Assembly (NCBI RefSeq): GCF_024435075.2
Contig: NZ_JAMZEG020000002.1
Location: forward strand, 558,001-622,000
Direction of reading: 5' to 3'
DNA: 64,000 bases
Source of the DNA: Marinomonas maritima
GTDB taxonomy: Bacteria; Pseudomonadota; Gammaproteobacteria; Pseudomonadales; Marinomonadaceae
In this document: positions 53,241-62,087 of the stretch, piece by piece
Position numbering within the stretch: the stretch's first letter is position 1
Layout of the letters: the number at the start of each line of letters is the position of its first letter
Made by a program: the position numbers and the translations under genes
The notes under the pieces: model-generated
Seen by the model: the letters and a program-made list of their open reading frames with translations, nothing else
Told to the model about the DNA's origin: nothing
Database searches by the model: none

Positions 53241-54083
53241 ATGATTAGTAAAGAAGATATTCTAAAAGCGCATATTCTCATCGTCGATGACATTCAAGCT
53301 GATGTTATTCTCTTAAAGGATATTCTCCACGAAGCTGGCTATAAGAACATTAATACAACGATAACACCTTCCACAGTAAGTGATTTGCATCACGCAAACG
53401 GCTATGACCTTATTTTATTAGATATGCAAATGTCAGATATGAACGGGTTTGAGGTGATGGCTGAGCTAAAGTCGAATTTATGTGATGATTATTTACCTAT
53501 ATTTGCTATTACCACTCAACCCGAAGACAAGTTGCGGGCAACGGCTGCCGGTGCAAAAGACATCATAACTAGACCGTTTGACATTTCTGAGATAAATCCG
53601 AGAATTCAAAATCAATTAGAAGTACGATTATTGTATAAAAAACTTGAAAATTACAATCAAGTATTAGAGTTAACAGTTCAGCAGCGTACTGCTGAACTGA
53701 GTGCTAGTGAAGCCCGCTACCGTTGCTTGATTGAATTAGCTTCTGATTGGTATTGGGAGCAAGATGAACATGGTTCTTTTACTATCGTTTCAGGGCCTGT
53801 CAGAGAAATGCTTGGTATTCAAACTGACCCTGGTGATGATAGCCGCCCTGAAGTTGAACAGCCAACGTGGAATGAATCAGAGAGAGAGGAATTACGTGAC
53901 AAAATTGACAGCCGTCAACCCTTCCTAGATTTTGTTTTTAGTTGTGTTAATCCGGACGGAAGAGAGCAAAAATTTCAGGTGAGTGGTGAGCCTATGTTTA
54001 ATCAATCAGCACGTTTTATTGGATACAGAGGTATTGGCGTTGAGCTTATCGTTAGTAATAATATGTCTGAACAAGGTAAGTAA
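53241..54083 (+). CDS. Response regulator with C-terminal PAS domain
   Basis: This 280-residue protein has a receiver domain (about 10-130) with the acidic pocket VDD, phospho-acceptor Asp in LILLDMQMSDMNGFE, and a coiled linker (LEVRLLYKKLENYNQVLELT, then VQQRTAELSASEARY). A PAS domain follows (about 165-270, starting IELASDWYWEQDEHG). The linker matches those before GGDEF or kinase outputs, but the protein ends after PAS with no output domain. It may act by protein contact. The Crp/Fnr gene follows two bases later and is a natural partner. Confidence 0.88.
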   Translation: MISKEDILKAHILIVDDIQADVILLKDILHEAGYKNINTTITPSTVSDLHHANGYDLILLDMQMSDMNGFEVMAELKSNLCDDYLPIFAITTQPEDKLRATAAGAKDIITRPFDISEINPRIQNQLEVRLLYKKLENYNQVLELTVQQRTAELSASEARYRCLIELASDWYWEQDEHGSFTIVSGPVREMLGIQTDPGDDSRPEVEQPTWNESEREELRDKIDSRQPFLDFVFSCVNPDGREQKFQVSGEPMFNQSARFIGYRGIGVELIVSNNMSEQGK

Positions 54084-54085
54084 CG

Positions 54086-54826
54086 ATGACATTACCTAAT
54101 AAAATAATGGACGCTTATAATCCTAATCAAAATCATTTACTCGCGGCACTTCCTCTGAGTCAATTCGACGATTTGTCCGCTCATTTAGAGCTGCACCTAA
54201 TGCCACTCGGTCAAATGCTCTATGAGCCCGGCGAAAAATTAGAATATGCCTACTTTCCGATAACATCTATTATCTCATTACATTATGTTATGGAATCAGG
54301 TGCTTCAGCTGAAACTGCCGGAGTAGGTAATGAAGGTATGGTCGGAATTCCCTTGTTTATGGGAGGTGATAGTACAGCTAGTTCAGCGGTGGTCCAAACC
54401 GCTGGATATGCATATAGGCTCACTAACAAGGTCTTAATGGAGCAATTCAACCTCGCTGGTTTCTTACAGCGTTTATTATTGCGCTATACACAAGCATTAA
54501 TGACTCAAATGTCACAAACAGCAGTCTGTAATAGACACCATACTGTAGAACAGCAATTAAGCCGATGGTTATTGCTCACATTGGATCGTATGCCTTCTAA
54601 TCAGTTAGTCATGACACATGAATTAGTTGCTAGTATGCTTGGTGTTCGTCGCGAAGGGATCTCAAAAGCGGCAGGGGAATTACAGCGTCTACGTCTTATT
54701 AGCTATCGTCGAGGTCATATAACGGTATTGAATAGAGCGGGTTTAGAGACTAAAGCCTGTGAGTGCTATACGGTGGTGAAAAACGAATTAGAACGTTTAT
54801 TGTCTGATACGCTATACCGTCAATAA
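54086..54826 (+). CDS. Crp/Fnr-family transcriptional regulator
   Basis: This 246-residue protein has an N-terminal cyclic-nucleotide-binding-like beta-roll (about 25-145, with MPLGQMLYEPGEKLEYAYFP). It has a long dimerisation helix and a C-terminal winged helix (MTHELVASMLGVRREGISKA, then AGELQRLRLI). It lacks FNR-type N-terminal Cys clusters and does not show the canonical cAMP pocket, so the signal is unknown. It is probably cotranscribed with the REC-PAS gene. Confidence 0.9.
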   Translation: MTLPNKIMDAYNPNQNHLLAALPLSQFDDLSAHLELHLMPLGQMLYEPGEKLEYAYFPITSIISLHYVMESGASAETAGVGNEGMVGIPLFMGGDSTASSAVVQTAGYAYRLTNKVLMEQFNLAGFLQRLLLRYTQALMTQMSQTAVCNRHHTVEQQLSRWLLLTLDRMPSNQLVMTHELVASMLGVRREGISKAAGELQRLRLISYRRGHITVLNRAGLETKACECYTVVKNELERLLSDTLYRQ

Positions 54827-54928
54827 ATATAGCTAGTAAAAATAAATAATTTATTCAGTTGATAGTAAGGTAAGGCTATTAAAAATTGATCAATTATCTA
54901 AGTGTAAAATTATAATGTGATTTTAATT

Positions 54929-54971
54929 ATTAAAATCCGCAGAAGGCGTTATACTTCCTGCGGATTTTTTA
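54929..54971. terminator. Terminator between convergent Crp/Fnr and OmpA-type genes
   Basis: ATCCGCAG pairs with CTGCGGAT, with outer A/T pairing and a T-run on the right. It lies 100 bases after the regulator and just beyond the end of the leftward gene. Confidence 0.75.
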
Positions 54972-54974
54972 ATA

Positions 54975-56408
54975 TTAATTAATAATCAGTATTTCAACTC
55001 TTCTATTTTTATTTCGACCGTCTATTGTTTCATTATTAGCAACAGGCTTTTCCTCCCCAAAGCCTTCAGAAGTAATGCGCTCAAGTGGGACTCCGCCAAC
55101 CTCATTAAGAAACTTCATTACTTTATCTGCACGCAGTTTAGATAATTTCAAATTTGTTACGTGATAACCATTAGCATCAGTGTGCCCTGTAACTAATATT
55201 TTGGCATTAGGGTACTCTGCAATGGCTGAGCCTATTTTTTGTAAAAGTGAAAAGTTACGAGAATCTATTTCACTTTGTCCTGATGCAAAATAAAACCCTT
55301 GTGCGCGAATTAAAATATTATCTTTTTCTCGGTAAACATTGGCTTCATCTGCATTAAATAAATCTTGGATGAATGTGAGTTTTTTATTCTTTTCTAACTC
55401 AAGTTTTTCCCGTTGTTGATTGTTGCCTTTATATTTTGATTGTAATGCATTAAAATCTGCTTGCTTTGCCGTTAGCATTTCATCTCGTTGTTGAGCTAAT
55501 TCATTACTGTCTTGTAGTACTTGACTAATTGTACGTGCAATTGTTTCCGTTAGATTTTTGGCTGATAAGTTCAAAGGTAACTCCATATTTAATGGCTTAA
55601 CAGCTTTAGATAACTGCTTTTGGTGCCATAAAACAATGTCTTCTGAACTGAAATTATTCGCTCTAAATGCTTTAATAGTACTCGTTATCGAGATACTTTT
55701 TTCTGCTAACCAAATTGCTTGAGCTGCATGCCATTCTGCTTTTTCTTTACTCGTTTTATCGGCATTTAGCATCGACAAGGTTAAAGCGAGTTGATCCTCA
55801 GCCATCTTAAAGGTTTTTTCGGCGTATGTATCAGCATCAGCAGCACGTGCTTTAGCAAGGTACTCTTTAGCCTCATCTACGGTGGCCTTTTTTAAAGAAA
55901 TTAGTTCTAAGCTCTGATAGTTCTGTATCATTGTAGCTCGATGTAATTTGGCACTTGCTATATCTCCTTGTTCTAAATCAAGCGTCATTTTCATGAATTC
56001 AACTTCAAGCTCTGACAATTTTTTAGGTGATTTTGTCAGAGCTCCATTTTCAATGGCTTGCGTTCTAGCATATAAAACATTGGAAAATATATTTTCAGCA
56101 TTTTTAGCATTCTTTTTTGCTTGGTTAAGGTAGCCTTCACCACGTACAGCGGCTTCGACTGCTTTATAGTCATCTTTAATTGCTAATTCGTTAGATTCCT
56201 TTGAGGCATCAACAGCAAGTTTAAAACTATGCTGTGATAATAAAGCTAACATTTCTTGGTCGGAGTTATTTATAGATTGAGCTAGTATCGTGACTGATTG
56301 GTACTTATCTTCAGCCTCTGATTTGGTAAGCTCTTGCTTTGTGGCACAAGCACTAAGTAGCGTAGTTAACATTACTGTTAGTAATATTGGTTTTAGTAAA
56401 GTCTTCAT
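54975..56408 (-). CDS. OmpA-family outer membrane lipoprotein
   Basis: This 477-residue protein has a lipoprotein signal (LLSAC, Cys21). A long helical, Ala/Lys/Glu-rich middle follows (about 25-360) with SEAEDKY-like and coiled-coil repeats. A C-terminal OmpA peptidoglycan-binding domain completes it (about 370-476, with FYFASGQSEID, TGHTDANG and GRNKNRRVEILI). It should be anchored in the outer membrane and bind peptidoglycan. The middle resembles DUF4398-type helical regions. It is a single gene. Confidence 0.88.
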   Translation of the reverse strand: MKTLLKPILLTVMLTTLLSACATKQELTKSEAEDKYQSVTILAQSINNSDQEMLALLSQHSFKLAVDASKESNELAIKDDYKAVEAAVRGEGYLNQAKKNAKNAENIFSNVLYARTQAIENGALTKSPKKLSELEVEFMKMTLDLEQGDIASAKLHRATMIQNYQSLELISLKKATVDEAKEYLAKARAADADTYAEKTFKMAEDQLALTLSMLNADKTSKEKAEWHAAQAIWLAEKSISITSTIKAFRANNFSSEDIVLWHQKQLSKAVKPLNMELPLNLSAKNLTETIARTISQVLQDSNELAQQRDEMLTAKQADFNALQSKYKGNNQQREKLELEKNKKLTFIQDLFNADEANVYREKDNILIRAQGFYFASGQSEIDSRNFSLLQKIGSAIAEYPNAKILVTGHTDANGYHVTNLKLSKLRADKVMKFLNEVGGVPLERITSEGFGEEKPVANNETIDGRNKNRRVEILIIN

Positions 56409-56534
56409 GTTATTCCTTGATAAACGATGAGTTTTATTATGGATAGCTTCAACGTTATGCGTTTATTAGACAGCATCATTCCATTGGATGGTCTGCAAAT
56501 TGTTTCTGCTGATTTTTCTACAAATAGCAATAGC

Positions 56535-57209
56535 TTATTGTGGAGTATCCATGATAATTGGGGAGGGATGGGTGAGTCTGTACGCTAGCGCACACATAAT
56601 ATTCTTGTTTAAATAAGCAAAGTAACTTTGGCTTATAGTGTTTGAGTTTTGCAAAATTTTTACTAGCGTATTATTAATATTAGTTTCAATTTTTATAAAA
56701 ATAATTTCACGTAATAATATATACTTGGATTGAAATTTAGGGGGCGGCAATTCATAAAATAAGTGCAGCACCCATGGTTGAGTAGGTGATGAAGGATCAA
56801 CTGCCGGTTGGTTATACTTTACTAAGTCGCCCAATAAAGAAGTATTTATCCAAGTGGTTGATCGAAGTCCAACGATACTAGATTCACCATTATTTGCAGC
56901 TAGGCCCTGAATCACGGTGACATCTCAAGAAGGCGTTGCTTTCATTGCAGTACCATTTTTCGAGAATTGAATAGGATACCAATGATCAAAAATATTACCC
57001 AAAAGAAGTGAGTCAGAAAACAGAGGCTGGACGAATAAATGCACCCTCTTGCTGAAACTGGATAGAGTTCTACTTAGAGAAAAAATGGAGGCCTGAACAA
57101 ATTTCAGGCTGGACTCCCCAGCGTTTGCTAGACAATAGTAGATACTGGAAAATCCAATGTGCCAATTGAGTTGCTGTCTCAAAGGGGTGGGACTCTTAAA
57201 CGATACCAT
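56535..57209 (-). pseudogene. Broken ORF of unknown function with in-frame TGA
   Basis: A leftward frame from ATG 57209 runs 94 codons to a TGA at 56927-56925. It then continues in the same frame for about 129 more codons to 56535. Joined, it would be about 224 residues, with blocks such as FSSIYYCLANAGESSLKFVQ and IQGLAANNGESSIVGLRSTT. I recognise no family. It lies in an 875-base stretch (56409-57283) with no other confident gene. A short rightward frame (56439-56588) is seen but unsupported. Confidence 0.3.
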
Positions 57210-57283
57210 TCTAATGTCTTATTTTTTTGACTATTTCCAAGTAATGATGGCAGTTATACTGCTTTTCTTTTCTAATCGCAGAG

Positions 57284-58201
57284 ATGCAAAAAAACATGAA
57301 AGATCAGTCATCATTGGACGCTAAGGTTATGATTAAGGGCTACGCCTTGGCCTTAATTGCGATCATGGTGTGGACGGGGTTTATTCTAATCTCGCGGGCA
57401 GGCGCATTGGCTTCGCTGTCTTTACCAGACATGATGATAGTGCGATTTGGTACGGCGTTTGTGCTGTTTTTTCCCTTTATTTGGATTCACCGAAAAGTCA
57501 TTCTTCAATGGCGAATGATAGCGGTCGGCGCTATCGGTGGGTTGGCTTATTCGCTCTCCGTTTTTAATGGTTTCCAATACGCTCCTGCAACTCATGCGGC
57601 TTTATTATTGCCAGGGTTGATGCCAATTATGATTGCTGTACTAGCTTATTTTCTGGCTGGAGAGCGGCACTCTCGGTTTGCTTGGATGGGAATAGGAATC
57701 AGCAGTTTAGGAATTTTAGCTCTGTTGTTAGAAACCTTGTTGTCCGGTGTTTCTTATTGGCTGGGTGATATCAGCTTTGTCATTGCGTGTTTATTCTGGG
57801 GTATATTTACCGTCCTGTTAAGGCGTTGGAAATTTGCCCCGTGGCACGCTACGTTGGGTGTTATTACAGTGACCACTTTGCTTTATACGCCTTATTACTT
57901 CACTCAAATGTCTAGTGCGTTTCAGGGCGTTTCCTATAGCATGATTGGGCTACAGGCCTTTTATCAAGCGGTTATGGCGATCGCAGTGCAGTTTGTTTGC
58001 TACGGTAAGGCGGTACATATTTTAGGTGCTACTAAAATGGGTGCGCTGATGGCTATAGTGCCGTTACTTGCGAGTATGTTCGCGGTTCCATTATTTGGAG
58101 AGCAAATTACTGTTGGTCTTATTATCGCTCTGGTTTGTATTTCGGTCGGTACAATAGTGGGGAATTTATTACCTATTAAGCGACCTCCACTGAAAAATTG
58201 A
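57284..58201 (+). CDS. EamA/DMT-family transporter
   Basis: This 305-residue inner-membrane protein has ten predicted transmembrane helices in two EamA repeats (about 15-145 and 160-298). It shows PDMMIVRFGTAFVLFFPF and ATHAALLLPGLMPIMIAVLA in the first. GALMAIVPLLASMFAVPLFG, then EQITVGLIIALVCISVGTIV, lie in the second. Such proteins export amino acids, nucleosides or metabolites, but the substrate cannot be inferred. It is a single gene. Confidence 0.9.
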   Translation: MQKNMKDQSSLDAKVMIKGYALALIAIMVWTGFILISRAGALASLSLPDMMIVRFGTAFVLFFPFIWIHRKVILQWRMIAVGAIGGLAYSLSVFNGFQYAPATHAALLLPGLMPIMIAVLAYFLAGERHSRFAWMGIGISSLGILALLLETLLSGVSYWLGDISFVIACLFWGIFTVLLRRWKFAPWHATLGVITVTTLLYTPYYFTQMSSAFQGVSYSMIGLQAFYQAVMAIAVQFVCYGKAVHILGATKMGALMAIVPLLASMFAVPLFGEQITVGLIIALVCISVGTIVGNLLPIKRPPLKN

Positions 58202-58266
58202 CGTTTCAGTGGTTTAGTAATAATAAAACGGTAATAAAAAATGATTACCGTTTTATTTAGTGAGTT

Positions 58267-58437
58267 TTAGTCTTTTTTCTCGATGGTGATTTCTAGTGTT
58301 TTGGAGCTGCCAGCAAACCATTTTTGAACATAAAGCGTTCCCATGATAGGCGCTTTCCCTTCTTCTGGGATTTCTTGATAGCGCACGCTGTTTTTGGTTT
58401 CTTTCTCGTATTCAAATGTCACGGTTGTTTTAGACAT
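58267..58437 (-). CDS. Small conserved-looking cytoplasmic protein (56 residues)
   Basis: This short gene runs leftward from ATG 58437 to TAA 58267. It starts MSKTTVTFEYEKETKNSVRY and continues QEIPEEGKAPIMGTLYVQKW, then FAGSSKTLEITIEKKD. AAAGGAAAGCACA provides a ribosome site. The codon pattern is that of a real gene. I recall similar 55-60-residue proteins with GTLYVQKW in other gammaproteobacteria, of unknown function. It may be coexpressed with no neighbour: the methyltransferase gene ends 30 bases upstream on the same strand, at 58467. Confidence 0.75.
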   Translation of the reverse strand: MSKTTVTFEYEKETKNSVRYQEIPEEGKAPIMGTLYVQKWFAGSSKTLEITIEKKD

Positions 58438-58466
58438 TGTGCTTTCCTTTGTTTTGTTAGTGTTCG

Positions 58467-59411
58467 TTATGATTTTTTCTTTTGGAAAATAAGTGCTTTT
58501 AAGCCGCTTTCGATATCAATGTCGAGAAACTCTGGTGGATTATCAAGTCGATACTGGTATTCCAGACTGGGGGCTTCTTCTCTCATGCCATCAATGAGAA
58601 ACTGCGCTGGAATGGTTGGATCGTTTACACAGGCAAGCACTTGACCATTTTCTGTGAGCAGCTCTGGTAATCGGCGTAATATTTTTTGATAGTCTTTTGT
58701 TAGTGCAAAACTGCCACGCTGAAAGGTGGGTGGGTCGATGATAATTAAATCGTATTCGCCGTATTTTTTAATTTTTCCCCATGACTTGAAAATATCATGA
58801 GCAAAAAACTTAACGTTGTTTAAATCGTGCTGATTGAGTCGGTGGTTTTCTCTTCCTCGACTAAGAACGGCTTTTGCCATGTCTAAATTGACAACAAAAT
58901 CGGCGCCGCCTGCGATAGCGGCAATAGAAAAACCGCAAGTATATGCGAATAAATTGAGAACTCGTTTGTCTTGGCTGTTCTTTTTTACCCAGCGTCGTCC
59001 GTATCGCATGTCTAAAAAAAGACCAGAATTTTGGTTCTTTCCTAAATCAAGTTGAAAAAGTAACCCTTCTTCGTTAATGACTTGGTGCTCTTGATAATTG
59101 CCCCATAAGCACTCTGTAGGGCTTCTCTCTCGACTTCGATGCTGAAGCAGGAGCGATTGTGCTTTGCTCTCTGTCCATTCTTTTTTATTCGTCCAATTGA
59201 TAAATTCATTATTTAATTTATCTAATGAGTCAGGTGTCGGTTCCTTGAAAAGAGAAACTAATACTTGGCCTTCAAGCCAATCTACCGTGATGTGTTCAAG
59301 TCCTGGGAAGCAGCGGCCTCGGCCATGAAAAAGTCGTTGGGTGTCTCGTGGCGGCGATATAAGTTTGAGTAACACCTGTTCTGAAAGGGTGGCGAGTGCT
59401 TGTGAGTCCAT
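58467..59411 (-). CDS. Class I SAM-dependent methyltransferase, RlmI/RlmK-like
   Basis: The start at 59411 (MDSQALATLSEQVLLK) is preferred over 59534. The longer form adds a Phe/Leu-rich, poorly conserved-looking segment. The 314-residue protein has an SAM-binding motif (VLNLFAYTCGFSIAAIAGGA), an acidic second strand (NLDMAKAVLSRGRENHRLN) and the DPPTF catalytic block in YDLIIIDPPTFQRGSF. This matches 23S rRNA m5C/m2G methyltransferases such as RlmI and the RlmK half of RlmKL. The target base is not determined. Confidence 0.85.
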   Translation of the reverse strand: MDSQALATLSEQVLLKLISPPRDTQRLFHGRGRCFPGLEHITVDWLEGQVLVSLFKEPTPDSLDKLNNEFINWTNKKEWTESKAQSLLLQHRSRERSPTECLWGNYQEHQVINEEGLLFQLDLGKNQNSGLFLDMRYGRRWVKKNSQDKRVLNLFAYTCGFSIAAIAGGADFVVNLDMAKAVLSRGRENHRLNQHDLNNVKFFAHDIFKSWGKIKKYGEYDLIIIDPPTFQRGSFALTKDYQKILRRLPELLTENGQVLACVNDPTIPAQFLIDGMREEAPSLEYQYRLDNPPEFLDIDIESGLKALIFQKKKS

Positions 59412-59571
59412 AGGGGTTGTTTTCTGGCGGCAATTTAATAAGGTGTGTATTTTACTGATAACAAGGCGAGAGGCCAGAAGAAACCCTAAAGAAAAGCGCT
59501 TTTGAAAGAAGGATGCGTTAAATAAAAGGTTCACCGAGCGTTATAAAAAGCTCGGTGAACGATTGATTATT

Positions 59572-60951
59572 TTATTGACGTTTCCAGCGCCAAATATCAA
59601 TCAATAGAAAAACCAGTAGGCTGACGCCCATAACCGGTAAGCTGACGCCTAAAAATAGAGTGACAAGAAGGGTCAGTGTTTTTTGAATGGCCGAAAGCTT
59701 CGCCCATGCTTGAAGCAAAGGCTTAGAGGTTGACCCTGCGGATGGGCGACGAACCCACCACATTTTATAGCCCCATATAATCATTAAGCACAAAGACAAG
59801 CCGAATACTGTCAGTATGACTTGGTTGATGACGCCAAACAAAATGCCCATGTGAGCATCAATTCCCCAGCGAATTAATTTAGCAACCAGCGGAAAGGTAG
59901 CAAAATCAGCGCGGCTCGTCACTGTCATAGTGGTTGCATCAATAGCAACACTGTCGACTTGGGTCGGCCAAGAGCGGTCTATTTCACGCACGAACCAGGC
60001 TTTGCCTTCACCTTTAGAGGGTTTTATTTCAAGCTTGTTGGCATCGATGCCAGCATTGCGCGCCGCTTTTAACACACCATCAAATAACAAATCTGGATTT
60101 GAACGAATGTCAGGAATGTCGACTTTTGGCTCTGCATCGTGATGATGAATGTGGTCAGCGTGCTCATCTGATGTGATAGCTACATTACTTGCGGCTAAAT
60201 CTAAAGAAACAGAAGGGGTAACCCAGCCAATATTTGCGCGTAATGTGCCAATGTTACCGCCAGCCCATTTTGACCAGGTGAGGCCGGTGACAGAGACAAA
60301 TATTAAACCAATGAAGATACACAAACCTAATTGGTAATGGCGTCTGCGTTTGCGCAAATGTATTGTTTTCGATGCAAATTCAGGCTGATTTTTCTTCCCG
60401 CCCTTGTACCACAGAAATAATCCACCCAATGCTGAGATCCAAAGCCAGGACGCTGCCAACTCGCTGTAATAGCGACCTACTTCCCCTAGGAGTAGTTGGC
60501 GGTGAAGAAAGTCTATAGTGGTTCTCAGTGGTAATACACCGCTGGTTCCGTACACAGGTAGATTGCCTTTTAAATCCAATGTGACAGGGTCAATAAACAG
60601 TGCTCTTGAGCCAGTTAGGTTAGCGGTGGGGTCCAAGAACATAATTCGTGTCGTGTCACCTTGATCTGGGGCAGGACGAACCGCAAATAAGGTTAAGTCG
60701 CTGCTGAGATGCGATCTTGCAGCGATAATTTGTTCCGCAAGTGTTTTATTTTCTCCAACGCTTTGTGTTGTCAGTGCCTCTTTGTAGATAGCATCCTCAA
60801 TCTGAGGAGAAAGGACATAGAGTGTTCCTGTCAAAGCGGCAATAAAGATAAACGGCCCGATAAAAAGGCCGATATAAAAATGCAGTCGCGTAATCAGCAA
60901 TAGCATGGCATTTGAAGGCTCTGAGACCTTATTCTGTGTGCTTGTCGACAT
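59572..60951 (-). CDS. PepSY-associated transmembrane protein (PiuB-like)
   Basis: The start at 60951 (MSTSTQNKVSEPSN) is preferred; a longer form begins at 60987. The 459-residue protein has four to five transmembrane helices (first at about 20-45, others near 185, 210, 375-400 and 420-455). It has PepSY-type periplasmic segments, a His-rich loop (DEHADHIHHHDAEPKVD) and FLHRQLLLGEVGRYYSELAA. Such proteins accompany iron or copper uptake receptors and may reduce or handle ferric siderophores. The DUF2946 protein upstream on the same strand supports a metal role. Confidence 0.85.
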   Translation of the reverse strand: MSTSTQNKVSEPSNAMLLLITRLHFYIGLFIGPFIFIAALTGTLYVLSPQIEDAIYKEALTTQSVGENKTLAEQIIAARSHLSSDLTLFAVRPAPDQGDTTRIMFLDPTANLTGSRALFIDPVTLDLKGNLPVYGTSGVLPLRTTIDFLHRQLLLGEVGRYYSELAASWLWISALGGLFLWYKGGKKNQPEFASKTIHLRKRRRHYQLGLCIFIGLIFVSVTGLTWSKWAGGNIGTLRANIGWVTPSVSLDLAASNVAITSDEHADHIHHHDAEPKVDIPDIRSNPDLLFDGVLKAARNAGIDANKLEIKPSKGEGKAWFVREIDRSWPTQVDSVAIDATTMTVTSRADFATFPLVAKLIRWGIDAHMGILFGVINQVILTVFGLSLCLMIIWGYKMWWVRRPSAGSTSKPLLQAWAKLSAIQKTLTLLVTLFLGVSLPVMGVSLLVFLLIDIWRWKRQ

Positions 60952-61090
60952 GATAAATATTCTCGTATTAGAAAAGGGCATAACCACGCCTCTGAGCTTA
61001 AGCTCATTTTTCTAAAGTAATAAAAACACACGAGTAAGTAATTATTCTGTGTTCAAACAAAATAATTAACGTCGTGTAGTGTTTGGTGGG

Positions 61091-61561
61091 TTAGATTGTA
61101 ATGGCAGGCGGTGCTCTGGGCTGGATCGACGTGAAAGGCACGGGGTATGTGTGCGAAATGGTCATCGTGACTATCGTGGGATAGCGACTTTGTGTGAGAG
61201 GAATCAGTTCGAAAGCTTTGGCGTCGATCCAGTTCAAATGAAAGAGAAGCGAGCAATAGCCACAGGCTTCTAAGACATTGGTGCTTTCTCCTTCCGCGTG
61301 GTGTCCATGATGGCCGTCATGAGCAGAGCTGTTGCTTGCTTTTTGAGGCATCATTTGAGAATGGTCGTGTTCCGCCGTCGACATGTTCTCTGTCGCCATG
61401 ACCTCCATCGCCATGTTTTTTATGATCGTTGGTTCAGGCGAGAAGGCGTTGGCTACTTGCGAGTAGAGGGGAGCGAAATAAATAAGAAAAACGGCAAACA
61501 AGCAAACACACACTGCGGACTGTGTGTGTGCTGTGTTAGGTCGTTTTAATTGAAAATGCAT
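61091..61561 (-). CDS. DUF2946 family protein, metal-associated
   Basis: This 156-residue protein has an N-terminal hydrophobic segment (about 17-36), which may be a signal anchor. A Met/His-rich middle (MAMEVMATENMSTAEHDHSQ, then HDGHHGHHAEG) and the DUF2946 hallmark ACGYCSLLFHL follow. The His/Met richness suggests copper or other metal binding in the periplasm. In other proteobacteria this family sits with PepSY and TonB-receptor genes for copper; here the PepSY protein follows about 100 bases downstream. Confidence 0.8.
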   Translation of the reverse strand: MHFQLKRPNTAHTQSAVCVCLFAVFLIYFAPLYSQVANAFSPEPTIIKNMAMEVMATENMSTAEHDHSQMMPQKASNSSAHDGHHGHHAEGESTNVLEACGYCSLLFHLNWIDAKAFELIPLTQSRYPTIVTMTISHTYPVPFTSIQPRAPPAITI

Positions 61562-61593
61562 GACGCGTCTGGTTTTTTCTACAAAAAAAGGTG

Positions 61594-61962
61594 CTATCTC
61601 TGTAGGTCGGCCGCATGCTCTTCAGCAGAAGAAACGATGCATTCACCGGCAAGGTTTGGAGCAACGCCGACAGAGAATTTGTCATTTTGCATGCCAGGCA
61701 ACCATTTTTCTAACCAGTCAACAGAGTTTATTTCTAGACCTTTGAATCCTTCGTGATCTTTTTCACCCCACTCAGATGCGAGCGCTTCTGTTGGCCAAAT
61801 GGGTAATACTTTATCGGTACCAAGATCGATGATTAAGCAGCCCTCCGCATCGGAAAGTGTCCAGATGGATTGCTCTTTTTTGATCAGCTTTAGCATTTGA
61901 TCGTAGCGCTCGCTGCTTGTTAGGCGGTAAAAAGTATCATCAATGGCGAGTGTGTTTGACAT
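61594..61962 (-). CDS. DUF2750 domain protein
   Basis: The start at 61962 (MSNTLAIDDTFYRLTSSERY) is preferred over 62001. The 122-residue soluble protein matches DUF2750, with LIKKEQSIWTLSDAEGCLII and VLPIWPTEALASEWG. It also has EINSVDWLEKWLPGMQNDKF and a C-terminal CIVSSAEEHAADLQ. The family is widespread in proteobacteria with no known function. It is a single gene, 32 bases before the start of the DUF2946 gene on the same strand. Confidence 0.85.
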   Translation of the reverse strand: MSNTLAIDDTFYRLTSSERYDQMLKLIKKEQSIWTLSDAEGCLIIDLGTDKVLPIWPTEALASEWGEKDHEGFKGLEINSVDWLEKWLPGMQNDKFSVGVAPNLAGECIVSSAEEHAADLQR

Positions 61963-62087
61963 AGATAGGGCTCGGTAGTTTAAAAATGCGAATCTTACCA
62001 TAATAAAATTCAGAGATTAAAAAGAATGACTGCTGATCATTCTTTTTAAGGTGTTTCTGTAAGGCGACTAAATGTAACTGGGGTTAT

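Noticed and set aside
53057..53248. Rightward 63-residue frame before the REC-PAS gene
   Set aside because: It is read through the inverted repeats, has a TTG start without a ribosome site, and overlaps the real start.
56439..56588. Rightward 49-residue frame after the OmpA-type gene's start
   Set aside because: It is short, without a ribosome site or known motif, and partly overlaps the broken leftward frame; not enough support.
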